Source: Lutibacter citreus (GTDB taxonomy: Bacteria; Bacteroidota; Bacteroidia; Flavobacteriales; Flavobacteriaceae). Taken from it: a stretch of 64,000 nt of DNA. This document shows positions 17,320 through 28,280 of this stretch, one piece after another (position 1 is the first letter of the stretch; every line of letters begins with the position of its first letter). The notes below the pieces were generated by a model. That model saw only the letters and a list, made by a program, of their open reading frames with translations. It did not search any database and was not told the origin of the DNA. The position numbers and the translations under genes are program-made. The DNA is taken from NCBI RefSeq assembly GCF_003260195.1, contig NZ_QEIH01000007.1:62001-126000 (forward strand). Direction: 5' to 3'.

Positions 17320-19374
17320 TTACTCAGGGTACTCAATTCTAACATGATAGATGTTTTTTAATTTCTTTTTTAACACCTTTTTTATTATCTGTAACTCCTT
17401 AAAAGTAATATCTGCGTTCATAAATTGCCCATCTTCCATTTGCTTATTCACAATTTTTTCAACCAAAGTATCAAAAGCTTGGGCGCTAGGTTCTTTAATA
17501 CTTTTAGAAGCGGCTTCAACAGAGTCACACATCATTAATATAGCAGTTTCTTTAGAAAATGGAATTGGTCCTGGGTATTGAAAATATTTAGCCTCTACCT
17601 CTCCTCCAATAAGTTTTTCTTCTTGCTTATAAAAATAATATACTAATGATGTACCATGATGAGTTCTTATAAAATCAGTTATCCTATCTGGTAATCTATT
17701 TTTCTTAGCCAATTCAACTCCATCAATAATATGATTAATTATTATTTGTGCACTATCTCTAGGCGTTAATTCATTATGTGGATTTACATTTGTAGATTGA
17801 TTTTCTGTAAAATACATTGGGTTTGCCATTTTCCCAATATCATGATACAATGCTCCTGTTCTTACTAACATTGAATTTGCATTAATCTCATTGGCTGCTG
17901 CCTCGGCTAAATTTGCAACTTGTAATGAATGTTGAAAGGTTCCAGGGGCCTTTTCTGATAATTCTCTTAATAGTTTAGAATTTGTATTTGAAAGCTCTTT
18001 TAATGATTCATCAGAAACAAGTCCAAATAGTTTTTCAAAAACATATATTAAGGGTAAAACAAATAATGTAGCACCTCCGTTAATTGTAAAATATATATAT
18101 TTTTCCCAATCTAAATTTTGGGCATTTCCTTCCTGAATAATTGCAAATGCAAAATATGCTATGAAATAAACAAACGTAATTTGAAATACTGAAATAAATA
18201 AATTAGCACGTTTATACAATTCAGAAATTGTTAAAATTGTTACAATCCCTGCTATTATTTGTAAAAAGATAAATTCAAAACTATTGGGTACAATAAAACC
18301 TAAAAGTAATACTGTAAGAACGTGTGTAAAAAGACCTAAACGGGCATCAAAAAAGGCTTTTAAAACTAAAGGTAGTATTACAATTGGAGCTATGTAAATG
18401 TATTTTGCATCATATTTAACTATTAATGTAATTAGCAATACAATTAATATAATGTTAAAAAATATGAATGTTACTTTAGTGTTATTCTCAAAAATATCTT
18501 GTCTATATTTTCTTAAAAATAGTAACAGCATTAAAAATGCCAATGCCACTAATAATGTATAACCAAAAACAATCCAATTATAATTTGATTTACTCCAAAC
18601 CTGCGATTCAAATTCACTTTTTATTGAATTTAATTTTATTAATTTATCACCTTCAACAATATCTCCTTTAAATATAATTCTCTCATTTTCAGATACAAGC
18701 CCTTTTGTATAAGAAATTTTATCCAAATTTTCTTGTAATACTCTATCTGTAAAATCAGCATCAAAAGTCACATTAGGTTTTAACTCATCATACAAAATAT
18801 TCATTATTGCATTTTCCTCGCCAAAATAAGGTAAAATACCTATTTTAGAATTTATAAAGTTTAAAATTTGTGACGCTTTAAAAAGCTTATTTAATTCTAC
18901 TTCAATCCCTTTTTGTCCTTTTCGAAGAGTTATTAAATTATAACCTTCGTTTACTTCTGCACTAACATTTAAATAACCGTATTCATAAATACTTGCCACA
19001 ACATCATCAACCAAATAATTAAGTTTGTTTTTCTGTTCTTCACTTAAAGTTGAATTAGATAATAAAGTATTAACTTTTTCTTTTATTGCCGCTTTAACAG
19101 TGGTTACAACACCTTCATCATAATTATAAAAATGTTTAGATGCTTTAGTTATTTGTTGCTTTTCTAATGTAATTTCATCTTCTGATTTTTGAATAGCAAA
19201 ATCAAAGGGTGCATAATAGTTTTCAAATTCCCAAGGTTTTCCTTTTTGAAATTCATACTTAAACTGTCCTCCCTTAGGAAATAAATAAACTACTAAAACA
19301 ATAGTACCTATGTATAAAAACAGTTTATATAAAAACGAATGATTTGCAAGTAATTTATTTATAATGTTTTTCAC
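17320..19374 (-). CDS. pgpH: PgpH-type 7TM-HD cyclic-di-AMP phosphodiesterase
   Basis: A 684 aa membrane protein. One N-terminal membrane segment (about residues 15-32) is followed by an extracytoplasmic 7TMR-HDED domain up to residue 262. Seven membrane helices follow (about 265-450) and then a cytoplasmic HD domain with H482, H511-D512 (YHDIGK) and further His/Asp residues downstream. Members of this family hydrolyse cyclic di-AMP to pApA, and so influence osmotic and cell-wall homeostasis. It stands alone, leftward, downstream of a -7 box at 19401-19394. Length and motif set are complete. The symbol is used by family analogy. Confidence 0.9.
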   Translation of the reverse strand: MKNIINKLLANHSFLYKLFLYIGTIVLVVYLFPKGGQFKYEFQKGKPWEFENYYAPFDFAIQKSEDEITLEKQQITKASKHFYNYDEGVVTTVKAAIKEKVNTLLSNSTLSEEQKNKLNYLVDDVVASIYEYGYLNVSAEVNEGYNLITLRKGQKGIEVELNKLFKASQILNFINSKIGILPYFGEENAIMNILYDELKPNVTFDADFTDRVLQENLDKISYTKGLVSENERIIFKGDIVEGDKLIKLNSIKSEFESQVWSKSNYNWIVFGYTLLVALAFLMLLLFLRKYRQDIFENNTKVTFIFFNIILIVLLITLIVKYDAKYIYIAPIVILPLVLKAFFDARLGLFTHVLTVLLLGFIVPNSFEFIFLQIIAGIVTILTISELYKRANLFISVFQITFVYFIAYFAFAIIQEGNAQNLDWEKYIYFTINGGATLFVLPLIYVFEKLFGLVSDESLKELSNTNSKLLRELSEKAPGTFQHSLQVANLAEAAANEINANSMLVRTGALYHDIGKMANPMYFTENQSTNVNPHNELTPRDSAQIIINHIIDGVELAKKNRLPDRITDFIRTHHGTSLVYYFYKQEEKLIGGEVEAKYFQYPGPIPFSKETAILMMCDSVEAASKSIKEPSAQAFDTLVEKIVNKQMEDGQFMNADITFKELQIIKKVLKKKLKNIYHVRIEYPE

Positions 19375-19393
19375 GAAGTTTGCTTTAGCACTT

Positions 19394-19401
19394 CAAAAAT
19401 A
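19394..19401 (-). promoter_or_regulatory. -7 promoter box of the pgpH-like gene
   Basis: TATTTTTG on the minus strand fits TAnnTTTG and lies about 20 bp before the start codon at 19374. No convincing TTG at the usual distance is seen. Confidence 0.5.
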
Positions 19402-19534
19402 GTAATTATTATTACAATAGTATTTCCTTCATTCTATTTTTTATAATTTTCTCTATTGTAATAATTTACAAAAGCCGTTTCAATAATAATTCAACATACT
19501 TTTACAAACTAAACTTTAAAACAAAAAGATTGTA

Positions 19535-19542
19535 TAAATTTG
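19535..19542 (+). promoter_or_regulatory. -7 promoter box of the thiolase gene
   Basis: TAAATTTG matches the Bacteroidota -7 consensus and lies 32 bp before the start codon at 19574. The upstream -33 element is not clear. Confidence 0.55.
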
Positions 19543-19573
19543 ATTAAATTCGCAATTAGTAATTAAAAAAATC

Positions 19574-20749
19574 ATGAAAGAAGTTGTAATTGTATCTGTT
19601 GCTAGGACACCAATTGGAAGCTTTTTAGGAAGTTTATCCAATATTTCGGCTACCAAACTTGGAGCCACTGCAATAAAAGGTGCCTTAGATAAAATTAGTT
19701 TGGATCCTAACTCTGTTGATGAAGTTTATATGGGAAATGTAATTTCAGCAGGATTAAAACAAGCACCGGCTAAACAAGCTGCTATTTATGCTGGAATTCC
19801 AGATACTGTGCCTTGTACTGCTATTAACAAAGTATGTGCTTCAGGTATGAAATCAATTATGTTAGCTAGTCAATCAATTGCAATTGGTGATGCTGATATT
19901 ATTATTGCTGGAGGAATGGAAAGTATGAGTAACATACCACATTATTTATCTGGAAGAAAAAGCACAAAATTTGGCAACATTAATGTCTCCGATGGACTTT
20001 TAGTAGATGGTTTAACTGATGTTTATGACCAAAAACATATGGGAACTTGTGGTGATTTATGTGCTTTAGAATACAATTTCACAAGAGAAGATCAAGATAA
20101 TTTTGCTATTGAATCTTACAAAAGATCTGCAAATGCCTGGAAAAACAACTTATTTAAAGATGAAATTGTTCCTGTAGAAATTCCTCAAAGAAAAGGTGAT
20201 CCAATTCTTTTTTCTGAAGATGAAGAATATAAAATTTTTAATGAAGAGAAAATCCCTTTTTTAAAACCTGTATTTAGTAAAGATGGTACAGTAACAGCTG
20301 CTAATGCTTCAACTTTAAATGATGGAGCCGCAGCATTAGTATTAATGAGTTTAGATAAAGCAACCGAATTAAATTTAAAACCAATAGCTAAAATTAGAGG
20401 CTATGCTGATGCATCTCAAGAACCGAAATGGTTTACCACCGCACCTGCTAAAGCGTTACCAAAGGCCCTTAAAAAAGCCGGAGTATCAATAAATGAAGTT
20501 GATTACTTTGAGTTAAACGAAGCTTTTTCTGTTGTTGGATTGGCAAATATTAAACTACTTGGTTTAAATTCTAAAAAAGTAAATGTAAATGGTGGTGCCG
20601 TTTCTTTAGGTCATCCATTAGGAATGTCTGGAGCTAGAATTGTTATTGCTCTAACATCAATATTAAATCAAAATAATGCGAAAATTGGAGCTGCAGGAAT
20701 ATGTAATGGAGGTGGCGGTGCTAGTGCAATTGTAATTGAACGCATGTAA
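19574..20749 (+). CDS. Acetyl-CoA C-acetyltransferase (thiolase)
   Basis: A 391 aa biosynthetic/degradative thiolase that interconverts two acetyl-CoA and acetoacetyl-CoA. The acylated Cys is C88 in NKVCASGMKS, H347 lies in GHPLGMSGAR, and the proton-transfer Cys is C377 in ICNGGGGASA. Length and all catalytic residues are normal. It is followed 9 bp later by the NlpC/P60 gene on the same strand, an association with no obvious metabolic link. The substrate chain length cannot be read from the sequence, so atoB or a fadA-like role remain possible. Confidence 0.93.
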   Translation: MKEVVIVSVARTPIGSFLGSLSNISATKLGATAIKGALDKISLDPNSVDEVYMGNVISAGLKQAPAKQAAIYAGIPDTVPCTAINKVCASGMKSIMLASQSIAIGDADIIIAGGMESMSNIPHYLSGRKSTKFGNINVSDGLLVDGLTDVYDQKHMGTCGDLCALEYNFTREDQDNFAIESYKRSANAWKNNLFKDEIVPVEIPQRKGDPILFSEDEEYKIFNEEKIPFLKPVFSKDGTVTAANASTLNDGAAALVLMSLDKATELNLKPIAKIRGYADASQEPKWFTTAPAKALPKALKKAGVSINEVDYFELNEAFSVVGLANIKLLGLNSKKVNVNGGAVSLGHPLGMSGARIVIALTSILNQNNAKIGAAGICNGGGGASAIVIERM

Positions 20750-20758
20750 TTTTATTTT

Positions 20759-21529
20759 ATGCAATACGGTATTTGTAATTTAAGTATTATCCCTGTTAGA
20801 ATTGAACCCAATGATGCTACAGAAATGGTTACACAGCTATTATTTGGAGAGCATTTTAAGGTTCTAGAACAGCGAAAAAAATGGAGCAAAATTAGAATTG
20901 CCTTTGATAATTATGAAGGCTGGGTAGATAATAAACAATACGAAGAAATATCTGAAGAAACTTATAATAAAATTAAAGACTCAAGCACTACTCTTGCTGG
21001 GGAGTTAATTGATTTTGCTACAGATATAAATGAAAAATTTTCAAATGTAGTAATTGGTTCGCATTTACCATTTTTTCAAAGTAAAAATCTTGTAATTAAC
21101 AATACTAGTTTTCATTATGAAGGAATGGTATTCAACAGCCTACTTTCAAAAGATTCTATTGTTGAAGTTGCATTTAAATTTTTAAACACTCCATATTTAT
21201 GGGGTGGAAGATCGCCTTTTGGTATAGATTGTTCAGGATTAACACAAATGGTTTATAAACTGTGTGGTTATAAATTGTTACGTGATGCTTCTCAACAAGC
21301 TACACAAGGTGAAGTTTTGAGCTTTATTGAAGAAAGTGAACCGGGAGATCTAGCTTTTTTTGACAATAGTGAAGGTGTTATTACTCATGTAGGAATTATT
21401 ATGAAAGATAATTATATTATTCATGCCCATGGAAAGGTAAGAATAGATATGATTGATCATAGCGGAATATTTAATCTCGACACTCAAAAACATTCTCATA
21501 AACTTAGAGTTATTAAAAAAATAGTATAA
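20759..21529 (+). CDS. NlpC/P60 family peptidoglycan endopeptidase with SH3-like domain
   Basis: A 256 aa protein. Residues 1-60 form an SH3-like domain (ending KIRIAFDNYEGWVD) and residues 130-250 a NlpC/P60 cysteine peptidase with C158 in FGIDCSGLTQ, H210 in VITHVGII and a polar H222/H224. These enzymes usually cleave the gamma-D-Glu-diamino-acid bond in peptidoglycan stem peptides. No classical signal peptide is seen, so it may act on cytoplasmic muropeptides, as in recycling. It is probably co-transcribed with the thiolase, and a shared terminator follows at 21528-21563. Confidence 0.9.
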   Translation: MQYGICNLSIIPVRIEPNDATEMVTQLLFGEHFKVLEQRKKWSKIRIAFDNYEGWVDNKQYEEISEETYNKIKDSSTTLAGELIDFATDINEKFSNVVIGSHLPFFQSKNLVINNTSFHYEGMVFNSLLSKDSIVEVAFKFLNTPYLWGGRSPFGIDCSGLTQMVYKLCGYKLLRDASQQATQGEVLSFIEESEPGDLAFFDNSEGVITHVGIIMKDNYIIHAHGKVRIDMIDHSGIFNLDTQKHSHKLRVIKKIV

Positions 21530-21563
21530 AAAAAACCTCTCAATTTCTTGAGAGGTTTTTTTT
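21528..21563. terminator. Bidirectional rho-independent terminator
   Basis: AAAAAACCTCTCAA and TTGAGAGGTTTTTT form a strong hairpin with A and T tracts on either side. It lies between convergent genes (NlpC/P60 rightward, TPR protein leftward). Confidence 0.9.
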
Positions 21564-21579
21564 ATACTATTTTTAAGTA

Positions 21580-22854
21580 CTATTTTAATTTTTCATACAC
21601 TTCTTTAATAGCAGATAATTTATCTTGCATATCTAAGTTTTCATACAATCCCATTAAAGTTTGTACAATATTTAAATTATCAGAACTTAACTCATAAGCC
21701 TTTTCGTAATAAGGTAAAGCTTCTTTATATATCTCAAATTGTTCAGCTTGTAATTTATCATATTTAGCAAAATCTGATAAATTCTTATTCATTTCTTCAA
21801 TAATTGGAGCTGCTTTATCTATAATTGCTGCACCAATATTGTTATAAGAATCAGCATAAGTTGGATTTAATTCTATAGATTTTTTGAAATATTTAATAGC
21901 TTCCTCAGTATTTCCTTGATCCATGTTCATTACCCCTACATTATAATATAAAGTAGGCTCAGTTGGATTTAAACTAATTGCTTCTTCTAATTTTTCTTTA
22001 AATTTATTATTATCTCCTGCATTATAATATAAATTAGCCTCATCAATTAGTAAAGAATAACTTTTAGGAAATTCTTTTCTACCTTCAGCAATCACTTCTA
22101 AAGCTTTTTCATTATTTTCTAATTTAGTATAATTTTGAGCTAAATTTTTGAAGATTAATTCACGTCTTGAGTCTTTAACTTCTTCTCTAGGATCTTTAGC
22201 CAAACCAAGTTTAACTTGTAAATCCATACTCTTTTTATCAGGGTAACTAACATCTTGCCCTGTTTGTTTATTAGTAGCAATATACTCAGTTGCAACACCT
22301 GTATATCCTAATTCTAAAAGTTTAGAATAAGACTTTTTAGAATTTTCATAATCTTTCCCTAAAAAATAAACTAAAGCTGCATTATCTAAAAAAGATGTAT
22401 CTGAAGGACTTAAAGTATAAACTTGCTCAAATCCTTTAGCTGCTTTTACAAAATCTCCAGGTTCTTTTGATTCTGATGCTTTTTTATAATTTTCAGAAGC
22501 TCTTGTAGCTGTTTTTTGAACTAAAGCACTTTTTAAACCTTTAATTTCTTTAGAGTATTTTAGTTTATTTGTTTCTTTTTCAAATTTAATTAGATCACTA
22601 AAAGCAGAAGAAATTTCTTTAACATTTGTATTTTTTCCTCCTTCATACAAAGCCATCGCTTTTAAATAATAGAACTTAGCCTTAGTTTTTTGATCAGCAT
22701 TACCAATCAACCCTTCTGCTTGTTTAATTGAAGAAATTGCAGTAGCAAAATCCGCTATTTTAATAGCCTTCTCTGCCGATTTAATTTCATTTTTTTGTCC
22801 GAAAATTGTCATGCTTATAAAAAAAGCAGACAGAATTAATAGTTGTTTTCTCAT
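21580..22854 (-). CDS. Exported tetratricopeptide-repeat protein
   Basis: A 424 aa protein with an N-terminal signal peptide (MRKQLLILSAFFISMTIFGQ) and several TPR units. The clearest are around residues 285-345 (PTEPTLYYNVGVMNMDQGN, EEAIKYFKKSIELNPTYAD) and 350-420. TPRs mediate protein contacts; here they should act in the periplasm or at the outer membrane. It follows gyrA by 24 bp on the same strand and may be co-transcribed with it. The precise function is unknown. Confidence 0.85.
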   Translation of the reverse strand: MRKQLLILSAFFISMTIFGQKNEIKSAEKAIKIADFATAISSIKQAEGLIGNADQKTKAKFYYLKAMALYEGGKNTNVKEISSAFSDLIKFEKETNKLKYSKEIKGLKSALVQKTATRASENYKKASESKEPGDFVKAAKGFEQVYTLSPSDTSFLDNAALVYFLGKDYENSKKSYSKLLELGYTGVATEYIATNKQTGQDVSYPDKKSMDLQVKLGLAKDPREEVKDSRRELIFKNLAQNYTKLENNEKALEVIAEGRKEFPKSYSLLIDEANLYYNAGDNNKFKEKLEEAISLNPTEPTLYYNVGVMNMDQGNTEEAIKYFKKSIELNPTYADSYNNIGAAIIDKAAPIIEEMNKNLSDFAKYDKLQAEQFEIYKEALPYYEKAYELSSDNLNIVQTLMGLYENLDMQDKLSAIKEVYEKLK

Positions 22855-22878
22855 CCTTGTAAATTTATTCTTAATATA

Positions 22879-25401
22879 TTATTCTTGATTTGTACTCTCG
22901 TCATTGTTTGTTTCAATATCTGTGCCATTCTCAATTTCCGTATCATTTTCATCCTCGTTTTCATCCTCATGCAACACTTTAGCTACAGCAGCTATTGAAT
23001 CATTTCCTTTAATATTTATTAGTTTAACACCCTGAGTTGCGCGTCCCATAACTCTTAAATCTGCAATTGCCATTCTAATTGTAATACCAGATTTATTAAT
23101 TATCATTAAATCATCATCATTTGTAACATTTTTAATAGCAACTAAACCTCCTGTTTTTTCTGTTACGTTTATAGTTTTTACACCTTTACCTCCACGGTTT
23201 GTAATTCTATAATCTTCTAAACTTGAACGCTTACCATAACCATTTTCTGAAACTACAAGTATATTACTATCTAAATCATTAACAGCAATCATTCCTACAA
23301 CTTCGTCTTGTTCATTTGATAATCTAATACCACGAACCCCTGAAGCATTTCTACCCATTGGACGTGTTTTACTTTCTTCAAAACGAATAGATTTACCAGA
23401 TTTTAAAGCAATCATAACTTGGCTATCACCATTTGTTAATTTAGCTTCTAGTAATTCATCACCTTCTTTAATAGTAATAGCATTAATACCATTAGTTCTC
23501 GGACGAGAATATTGTTCTAATGAAGTCTTTTTAACCTGACCTTTCTTAGTTGCCATTATTATATAATGATTATTCACATACTCTTCATTCTTTAAATCTT
23601 CAGTAACCAAGAAAGCTTTTACCTTATCATCCTTTTCCAGATTTATTAAATTAACAAGCGCTCTTCCTTTTGAAGTTTTACTTCCTTCTGGAATTTCATA
23701 AACACGCATCCAAAATACTTTTCCTTTCTGAGTAAAGAATAGCATATATTGATGATTTGTACCTATAAATAAATGCTCTAAGAAATCTTCATTTCTGGTT
23801 GTAACACCTTTTTGTCCACGTCCACCTCTATTTTGAACTTTATATTCATCTAAATTAGTCCGCTTTACATAACCTGCATGTGAAACTGTAACAACTACGT
23901 TAGAATTTGGAATCATATCTTCAATTGATAAATCTCCACCAGCATATTCAATTACCGATCTTCTTTCATCCCCATATTTATCTCTTATGGCAACCAATTC
24001 TTCTTTTATAATATCATACCGTCTAACTTCATTTGATAAAATATCTTTTAAATCAGCAATTAATTTAATAATTTCATCATATTCAGCTCTTAACTTATCT
24101 TGCTCAAGACCAGTTAACTGACGCAGTCTCATTTCAACAATTGCTTTTGCTTGAATTTCAGATAATTCGAATCGTTCAATTAAACTTTCTCTAGCTTCAT
24201 CTGCATTAGAAGAAGCTCTAATAATTTTAATTACTTCATCAATATTATCACTTGCAATTATTAATCCTTCTAAGATATGTGCTCTTGCTTCTGCTTTTCT
24301 AAGTTCAAATTCTGTTCTTCTTACAATTACTTCATGTCTATGTTCAACAAAGTAATGGATTAACTGTTTTAGATTTAATTGCTCAGGTCTACCTTTTACT
24401 AATGCAATATTATTTACACTAAATGATGTTTGAAGTGCTGTGTATTTAAATAATTTATTTAAAACAATATTAGGAATGGCATCTCTTTTCAATATATAAA
24501 CTACACGCATTCCATTTCTATCAGACTCATCTCTAATATTTGAAATACCCTCTAGTTTTTTCTCATTAACTAAATCGGCAGTTTTTTTAATCATATCTGC
24601 CTTATTAACCTGATAAGGGATTTCTGTAACAATAATGCACTCACGTCCTTTTACCTCTTCAAAAGAAGTTTTAGCACGCATTACAATTCTACCTCTACCT
24701 GTTTCAAAAGCTTCTTTTACACCATCATATCCATAAATAGTACCTCCTGTTGGAAAATCTGGAGCTGTAATATGTTGCATTAACTCTGAAATCTCGATTT
24801 CACGATTATCAATATAAGCCAATGTTCCATTTATAACTTCTGTTAAGTTATGCGGCGCCATATTTGTTGCCATACCAACTGCAATACCAGAAGCTCCATT
24901 AACTAATAAGTTAGGAATTCTTGTTGGTAAAACTGTTGGTTCTTGTAAAGTATCATCAAAGTTTAATTTATGATCTACAGTATCTTTTTCAATATCAGCA
25001 AGCATATCTTCCGATATTTTTTGCATTCGAACCTCTGTATAACGCATTGCTGCAGGGCTATCACCATCAACCGACCCAAAGTTACCTTGACCATCAACCA
25101 TCATATATCGTACGCTCCAATCTTGAGCCATACGCACCATCGAGTCATACACCGAAGTATCTCCATGCGGGTGATACTTACCAAGTACTTCCCCAACAAT
25201 TCTTGCCGATTTCTTATAAGATCCTGTTGCTTTAATTCCTAACTCATGCATCCCGTACAATACCCTTCTATGTACTGGTTTTAAACCATCTCGTACATCT
25301 GGTAATGCTCTTGAAACTATTACCGACATTGAATAATCAATGTACGCAGATTTCATTTCATCTTCTATGTTAATTGGAATCAGTTTTTCTCCGTCTGCCA
25401 T
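22879..25401 (-). CDS. gyrA: DNA gyrase subunit A
   Basis: An 840 aa GyrA, the strand-breaking and rejoining subunit of gyrase that introduces negative supercoils with GyrB. The catalytic tyrosine is Y121 in [10 protein letters not shown]. The quinolone-pocket region is [16 protein letters not shown] with T82 and D86 at the positions of E. coli S83 and D87. The C-terminal beta-pinwheel contains the GyrA-box ([10 protein letters not shown] near residue 540). The last ~30 residues are highly acidic (repeated Glu/Asp/Asn). Length is normal for the phylum. Confidence 0.97.
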   Translation of the reverse strand: MADGEKLIPINIEDEMKSAYIDYSMSVIVSRALPDVRDGLKPVHRRVLYGMHELGIKATGSYKKSARIVGEVLGKYHPHGDTSVYDSMVRMAQDWSVRYMMVDGQGNFGSVDGDSPAAMRYTEVRMQKISEDMLADIEKDTVDHKLNFDDTLQEPTVLPTRIPNLLVNGASGIAVGMATNMAPHNLTEVINGTLAYIDNREIEISELMQHITAPDFPTGGTIYGYDGVKEAFETGRGRIVMRAKTSFEEVKGRECIIVTEIPYQVNKADMIKKTADLVNEKKLEGISNIRDESDRNGMRVVYILKRDAIPNIVLNKLFKYTALQTSFSVNNIALVKGRPEQLNLKQLIHYFVEHRHEVIVRRTEFELRKAEARAHILEGLIIASDNIDEVIKIIRASSNADEARESLIERFELSEIQAKAIVEMRLRQLTGLEQDKLRAEYDEIIKLIADLKDILSNEVRRYDIIKEELVAIRDKYGDERRSVIEYAGGDLSIEDMIPNSNVVVTVSHAGYVKRTNLDEYKVQNRGGRGQKGVTTRNEDFLEHLFIGTNHQYMLFFTQKGKVFWMRVYEIPEGSKTSKGRALVNLINLEKDDKVKAFLVTEDLKNEEYVNNHYIIMATKKGQVKKTSLEQYSRPRTNGINAITIKEGDELLEAKLTNGDSQVMIALKSGKSIRFEESKTRPMGRNASGVRGIRLSNEQDEVVGMIAVNDLDSNILVVSENGYGKRSSLEDYRITNRGGKGVKTINVTEKTGGLVAIKNVTNDDDLMIINKSGITIRMAIADLRVMGRATQGVKLINIKGNDSIAAVAKVLHEDENEDENDTEIENGTDIETNNDESTNQE

Positions 25402-25605
25402 TTGTTTTTTAATTTATTTTAGTGTCATTTTTTAACAAAGCAATATACAATTTTTCATTTTTTTAGAACTTATTTATCCAGATGTTTTTATAAAATTTAT
25501 CAACATTAAAACATTATTTATCTACTTGCGTAATCTACTGATATTCAATACTTTTAAACTGACATTTAGACATACTTTTCACATAAAGATAAAACTGGTG
25601 TTGTT
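25402..25605. other. Divergent intergenic region between gyrA and clpC
   Basis: About 200 bp of AT-rich sequence without a gene. It must hold the leftward gyrA promoter, but no box close to TAnnTTTG is found for that strand. Confidence 0.4.
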
Positions 25606-25641
25606 TTTGCAATAAAAAAAGAAAAAAATCAGTTAAATTTA
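25606..25641 (+). promoter_or_regulatory. Probable clpC promoter
   Basis: TTTG at 25606-25609 and TAAATTTA at 25634-25641 are 24 bp apart. This is slightly longer than the usual TTG-N17-23-TAnnTTTG spacing and has one mismatch in the -7 box. The clpC start codon follows 18 bp later. Confidence 0.45.
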
Positions 25642-25659
25642 CAATATAAACATATACAT

Positions 25660-28197
25660 ATGGACGATAATTTCTCACCAAAAGTTAAAGATGTAATTGC
25701 CTATAGCAAAGAAGAAGCGCTAAGATTGGGTCATGATTTTATTGGCACTGAACACTTAATGTTAGGGCTAATTAGAAAAGGTAAAGGCAAAGCTATTGAT
25801 ATATTAAATACATTAGATATTAATTTAGATCATTTAAGAAGAAAGATTGAAGGACTTAGTCCTTTAAATCCTACAATAGAACCTACTATAGACCCAAAAA
25901 ATATTCGCTTAACTAGGCAGGCTGAAAAAGCTTTAAAAACTACTTTTTTAGAAGCTAAATTGTATCACAGCCCATCAATAAACACAGCACATTTGTTACT
26001 GTGTATTTTAAGAAATGAAAACGACCCAACTACAAAATTGTTACATAATTTTGATACTAGTTATGAAGACGTTAAAACTATTTTTAAACAGCTCTTTTTA
26101 AATGAAGAAATAGATTTACCAAAAGCTGAAAGTAGATCTGACGATGATTTTGACAAACCAAAATCAAATCCTTTTGAACAACCAAAAGGAGATCAAGGGG
26201 CTCAAAAGAAGTCTAAAACTCCTGTTTTAGATAACTTTGGACGTGATTTAACGCGTATGGCAGAAGAAGGGAACCTTGACCCTGTTGTTGGTAGAAAAAA
26301 AGAAATAGAACGTGTTTCTCAAATTTTAAGTCGTAGAAAAAAGAACAATCCAATGCTTATTGGAGAACCTGGAGTTGGGAAATCTGCAATTGCAGAAGGT
26401 TTAGCTTTAAGGATAATACAAAGAAAAGTTTCAAGAATTTTATTTAATAAACGTATCGTATCACTTGATCTTGCCAGTTTAGTAGCAGGAACAAAATACC
26501 GTGGACAGTTTGAAGAGCGAATGAAAGCTTTAATGAATGAACTTGAAAAAAATGAAGATATAATTTTATTCATTGACGAAATTCATACAATTGTTGGTGC
26601 AGGTGGAGCTACTGGATCTTTAGATGCTTCTAATATGTTAAAACCAGCATTAGCTCGTGGTGAAATTCAATGTATTGGAGCCACAACTTTAGATGAATTT
26701 AGAACAAATATTGAAAAAGATGGTGCTTTAGAAAGAAGATTTCAAAAAGTAATTGTTGAGCCTACTTCTGTAGAGGAAACTATACAAATATTGCAAAATA
26801 TTAAAGATAAATATGAAGACCACCATAATGTTGATTACACTGATGACGCTATTAAAGCCTGTGTTAATTTAACAAATAGATATATGACAGATAGATTTTT
26901 ACCAGACAAAGCTATTGATGCTATGGATGAAGCTGGATCTAGAATTCATATTACAAACATTGTTGTTCCAAAAGAAGTTCTTCATTTAGAAAAACAATTA
27001 GAACAAGTAAAAACAGACAAAACTGCAGCTGTTAATGGCCAAAAATATGAAGAAGCTGCCAGATTACGTGATGATGAAAAAAGAATTGAAAGTTCTTTAA
27101 AGATTGAACAACAGAAATGGGAAGAATCATCTAAACTTAATAGAGAAATTGTAACTGAAGATAATGTAGCCGAAGTTGTTTCAATGATGACTGGAATTCC
27201 GGTTAATAGAGTTGCTGAAGCTGAAAGTCATAGACTTCATGATTTACCAAACCTTATAAAAGGTAAAGTTATTGGTCAAGATGAAGCTGTTTCAAAGGTT
27301 GTTAAGGCCATTCAACGTAACCGTGTTGGATTAAAAGATCCTAATAAACCAATTGGGTCATTTATTTTCTTAGGTCAAACAGGAGTAGGTAAAACACAAC
27401 TTGCAAAAGTATTGGCTACCGAATTATTTGATAATGAGGATGCTTTAGTAAGAATAGACATGAGTGAGTATATGGAAAAATTTGCAATTTCTAGATTAAT
27501 TGGTGCTCCTCCTGGATATGTTGGTTACGAAGAAGGTGGTCAACTTACTGAAAAAATTAGAAGAAAACCATATGCTATTGTATTATTAGATGAGATTGAA
27601 AAGGCACATCCTGATGTTTTTAATATGCTATTGCAAATTTTAGATGATGGACATATAACTGATAGTTTAGGAAGAAAAATTGATTTTAGAAATACTATTA
27701 TCATTATGACATCTAATATTGGTTCTCGTCAATTAAAAGACTTTGGTACTGGTGTTGGTTTTGGAACCTCTTCTAAAAAAGATCAAGCAGATGCAAACGC
27801 TAAAAAAGTTATAGAAAATGCTCTTAAAAAATCTTTTGCACCTGAATTCTTAAATAGAATTGATGATGTAATTGTATTTAACGCTTTAGAACGTGAAGAC
27901 ATTCACTCTATTATTGATATTGAATTGCAAAAATTAATAAAACGTATCGAAGGACTAGGATATAATCTTAGCTTATCTTCTGATGCAAAAGATTATATTG
28001 CTAATAAAGGATTTGACAAACAATATGGGGCAAGACCTTTAAAACGTGCAATTCAAAAATATATTGAAGATGCTTTAGCCGAAGAAATTGTAAATTCAAA
28101 ACTAAGTGAAGGAGATTCCATTTTTATGGAGTTAGATAAAGAAAAAGATGAATTATCAATTAAAATAAAAAAAGGAAAAAAGAAAGCTGAAAAATAA
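25660..28197 (+). CDS. clpC: ATP-dependent Clp protease ATPase subunit ClpC
   Basis: An 845 aa class I Clp/Hsp100 unfoldase. It has two N-terminal Clp repeats (1-150), a first AAA module (Walker A GEPGVGKS, Walker B ILFIDEIHT), a coiled-coil UVR-containing middle domain (around residues 440-490, EEAARLRDDEKRI), and a second AAA module (GQTGVGKTQ, LLDEIEKAHP) with the C-terminal D2-small domain. It unfolds proteins for degradation by ClpP or refolding. The gene is transcribed alone with its own terminator. Confidence 0.95.
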   Translation: MDDNFSPKVKDVIAYSKEEALRLGHDFIGTEHLMLGLIRKGKGKAIDILNTLDINLDHLRRKIEGLSPLNPTIEPTIDPKNIRLTRQAEKALKTTFLEAKLYHSPSINTAHLLLCILRNENDPTTKLLHNFDTSYEDVKTIFKQLFLNEEIDLPKAESRSDDDFDKPKSNPFEQPKGDQGAQKKSKTPVLDNFGRDLTRMAEEGNLDPVVGRKKEIERVSQILSRRKKNNPMLIGEPGVGKSAIAEGLALRIIQRKVSRILFNKRIVSLDLASLVAGTKYRGQFEERMKALMNELEKNEDIILFIDEIHTIVGAGGATGSLDASNMLKPALARGEIQCIGATTLDEFRTNIEKDGALERRFQKVIVEPTSVEETIQILQNIKDKYEDHHNVDYTDDAIKACVNLTNRYMTDRFLPDKAIDAMDEAGSRIHITNIVVPKEVLHLEKQLEQVKTDKTAAVNGQKYEEAARLRDDEKRIESSLKIEQQKWEESSKLNREIVTEDNVAEVVSMMTGIPVNRVAEAESHRLHDLPNLIKGKVIGQDEAVSKVVKAIQRNRVGLKDPNKPIGSFIFLGQTGVGKTQLAKVLATELFDNEDALVRIDMSEYMEKFAISRLIGAPPGYVGYEEGGQLTEKIRRKPYAIVLLDEIEKAHPDVFNMLLQILDDGHITDSLGRKIDFRNTIIIMTSNIGSRQLKDFGTGVGFGTSSKKDQADANAKKVIENALKKSFAPEFLNRIDDVIVFNALEREDIHSIIDIELQKLIKRIEGLGYNLSLSSDAKDYIANKGFDKQYGARPLKRAIQKYIEDALAEEIVNSKLSEGDSIFMELDKEKDELSIKIKKGKKKAEK

Positions 28198-28215
28198 ATA
28201 AATTTTAAACTTTCT

Positions 28216-28254
28216 AAAAAATCCTGCTAAAAATATTTTTAGCAGGATTTTTTT
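28216..28254. terminator. Rho-independent terminator after clpC
   Basis: AAAAAATCCTGCTAAAAA and its complement TTTTTAGCAGGATTTTTT form a long hairpin with flanking A and T tracts. It lies between clpC and the convergent glycosyltransferase gene and can serve both. Confidence 0.88.
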
Positions 28255-28280
28255 ATTAAATCTATTATAAACGGCATTTT

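Noticed and set aside
17010-17342. Open frames on both strands across the tRNA cluster
   Set aside because: They are the tRNA-Ser and tRNA-Pro genes read as protein; the cloverleaf structures explain the sequence and the frames have no protein features.
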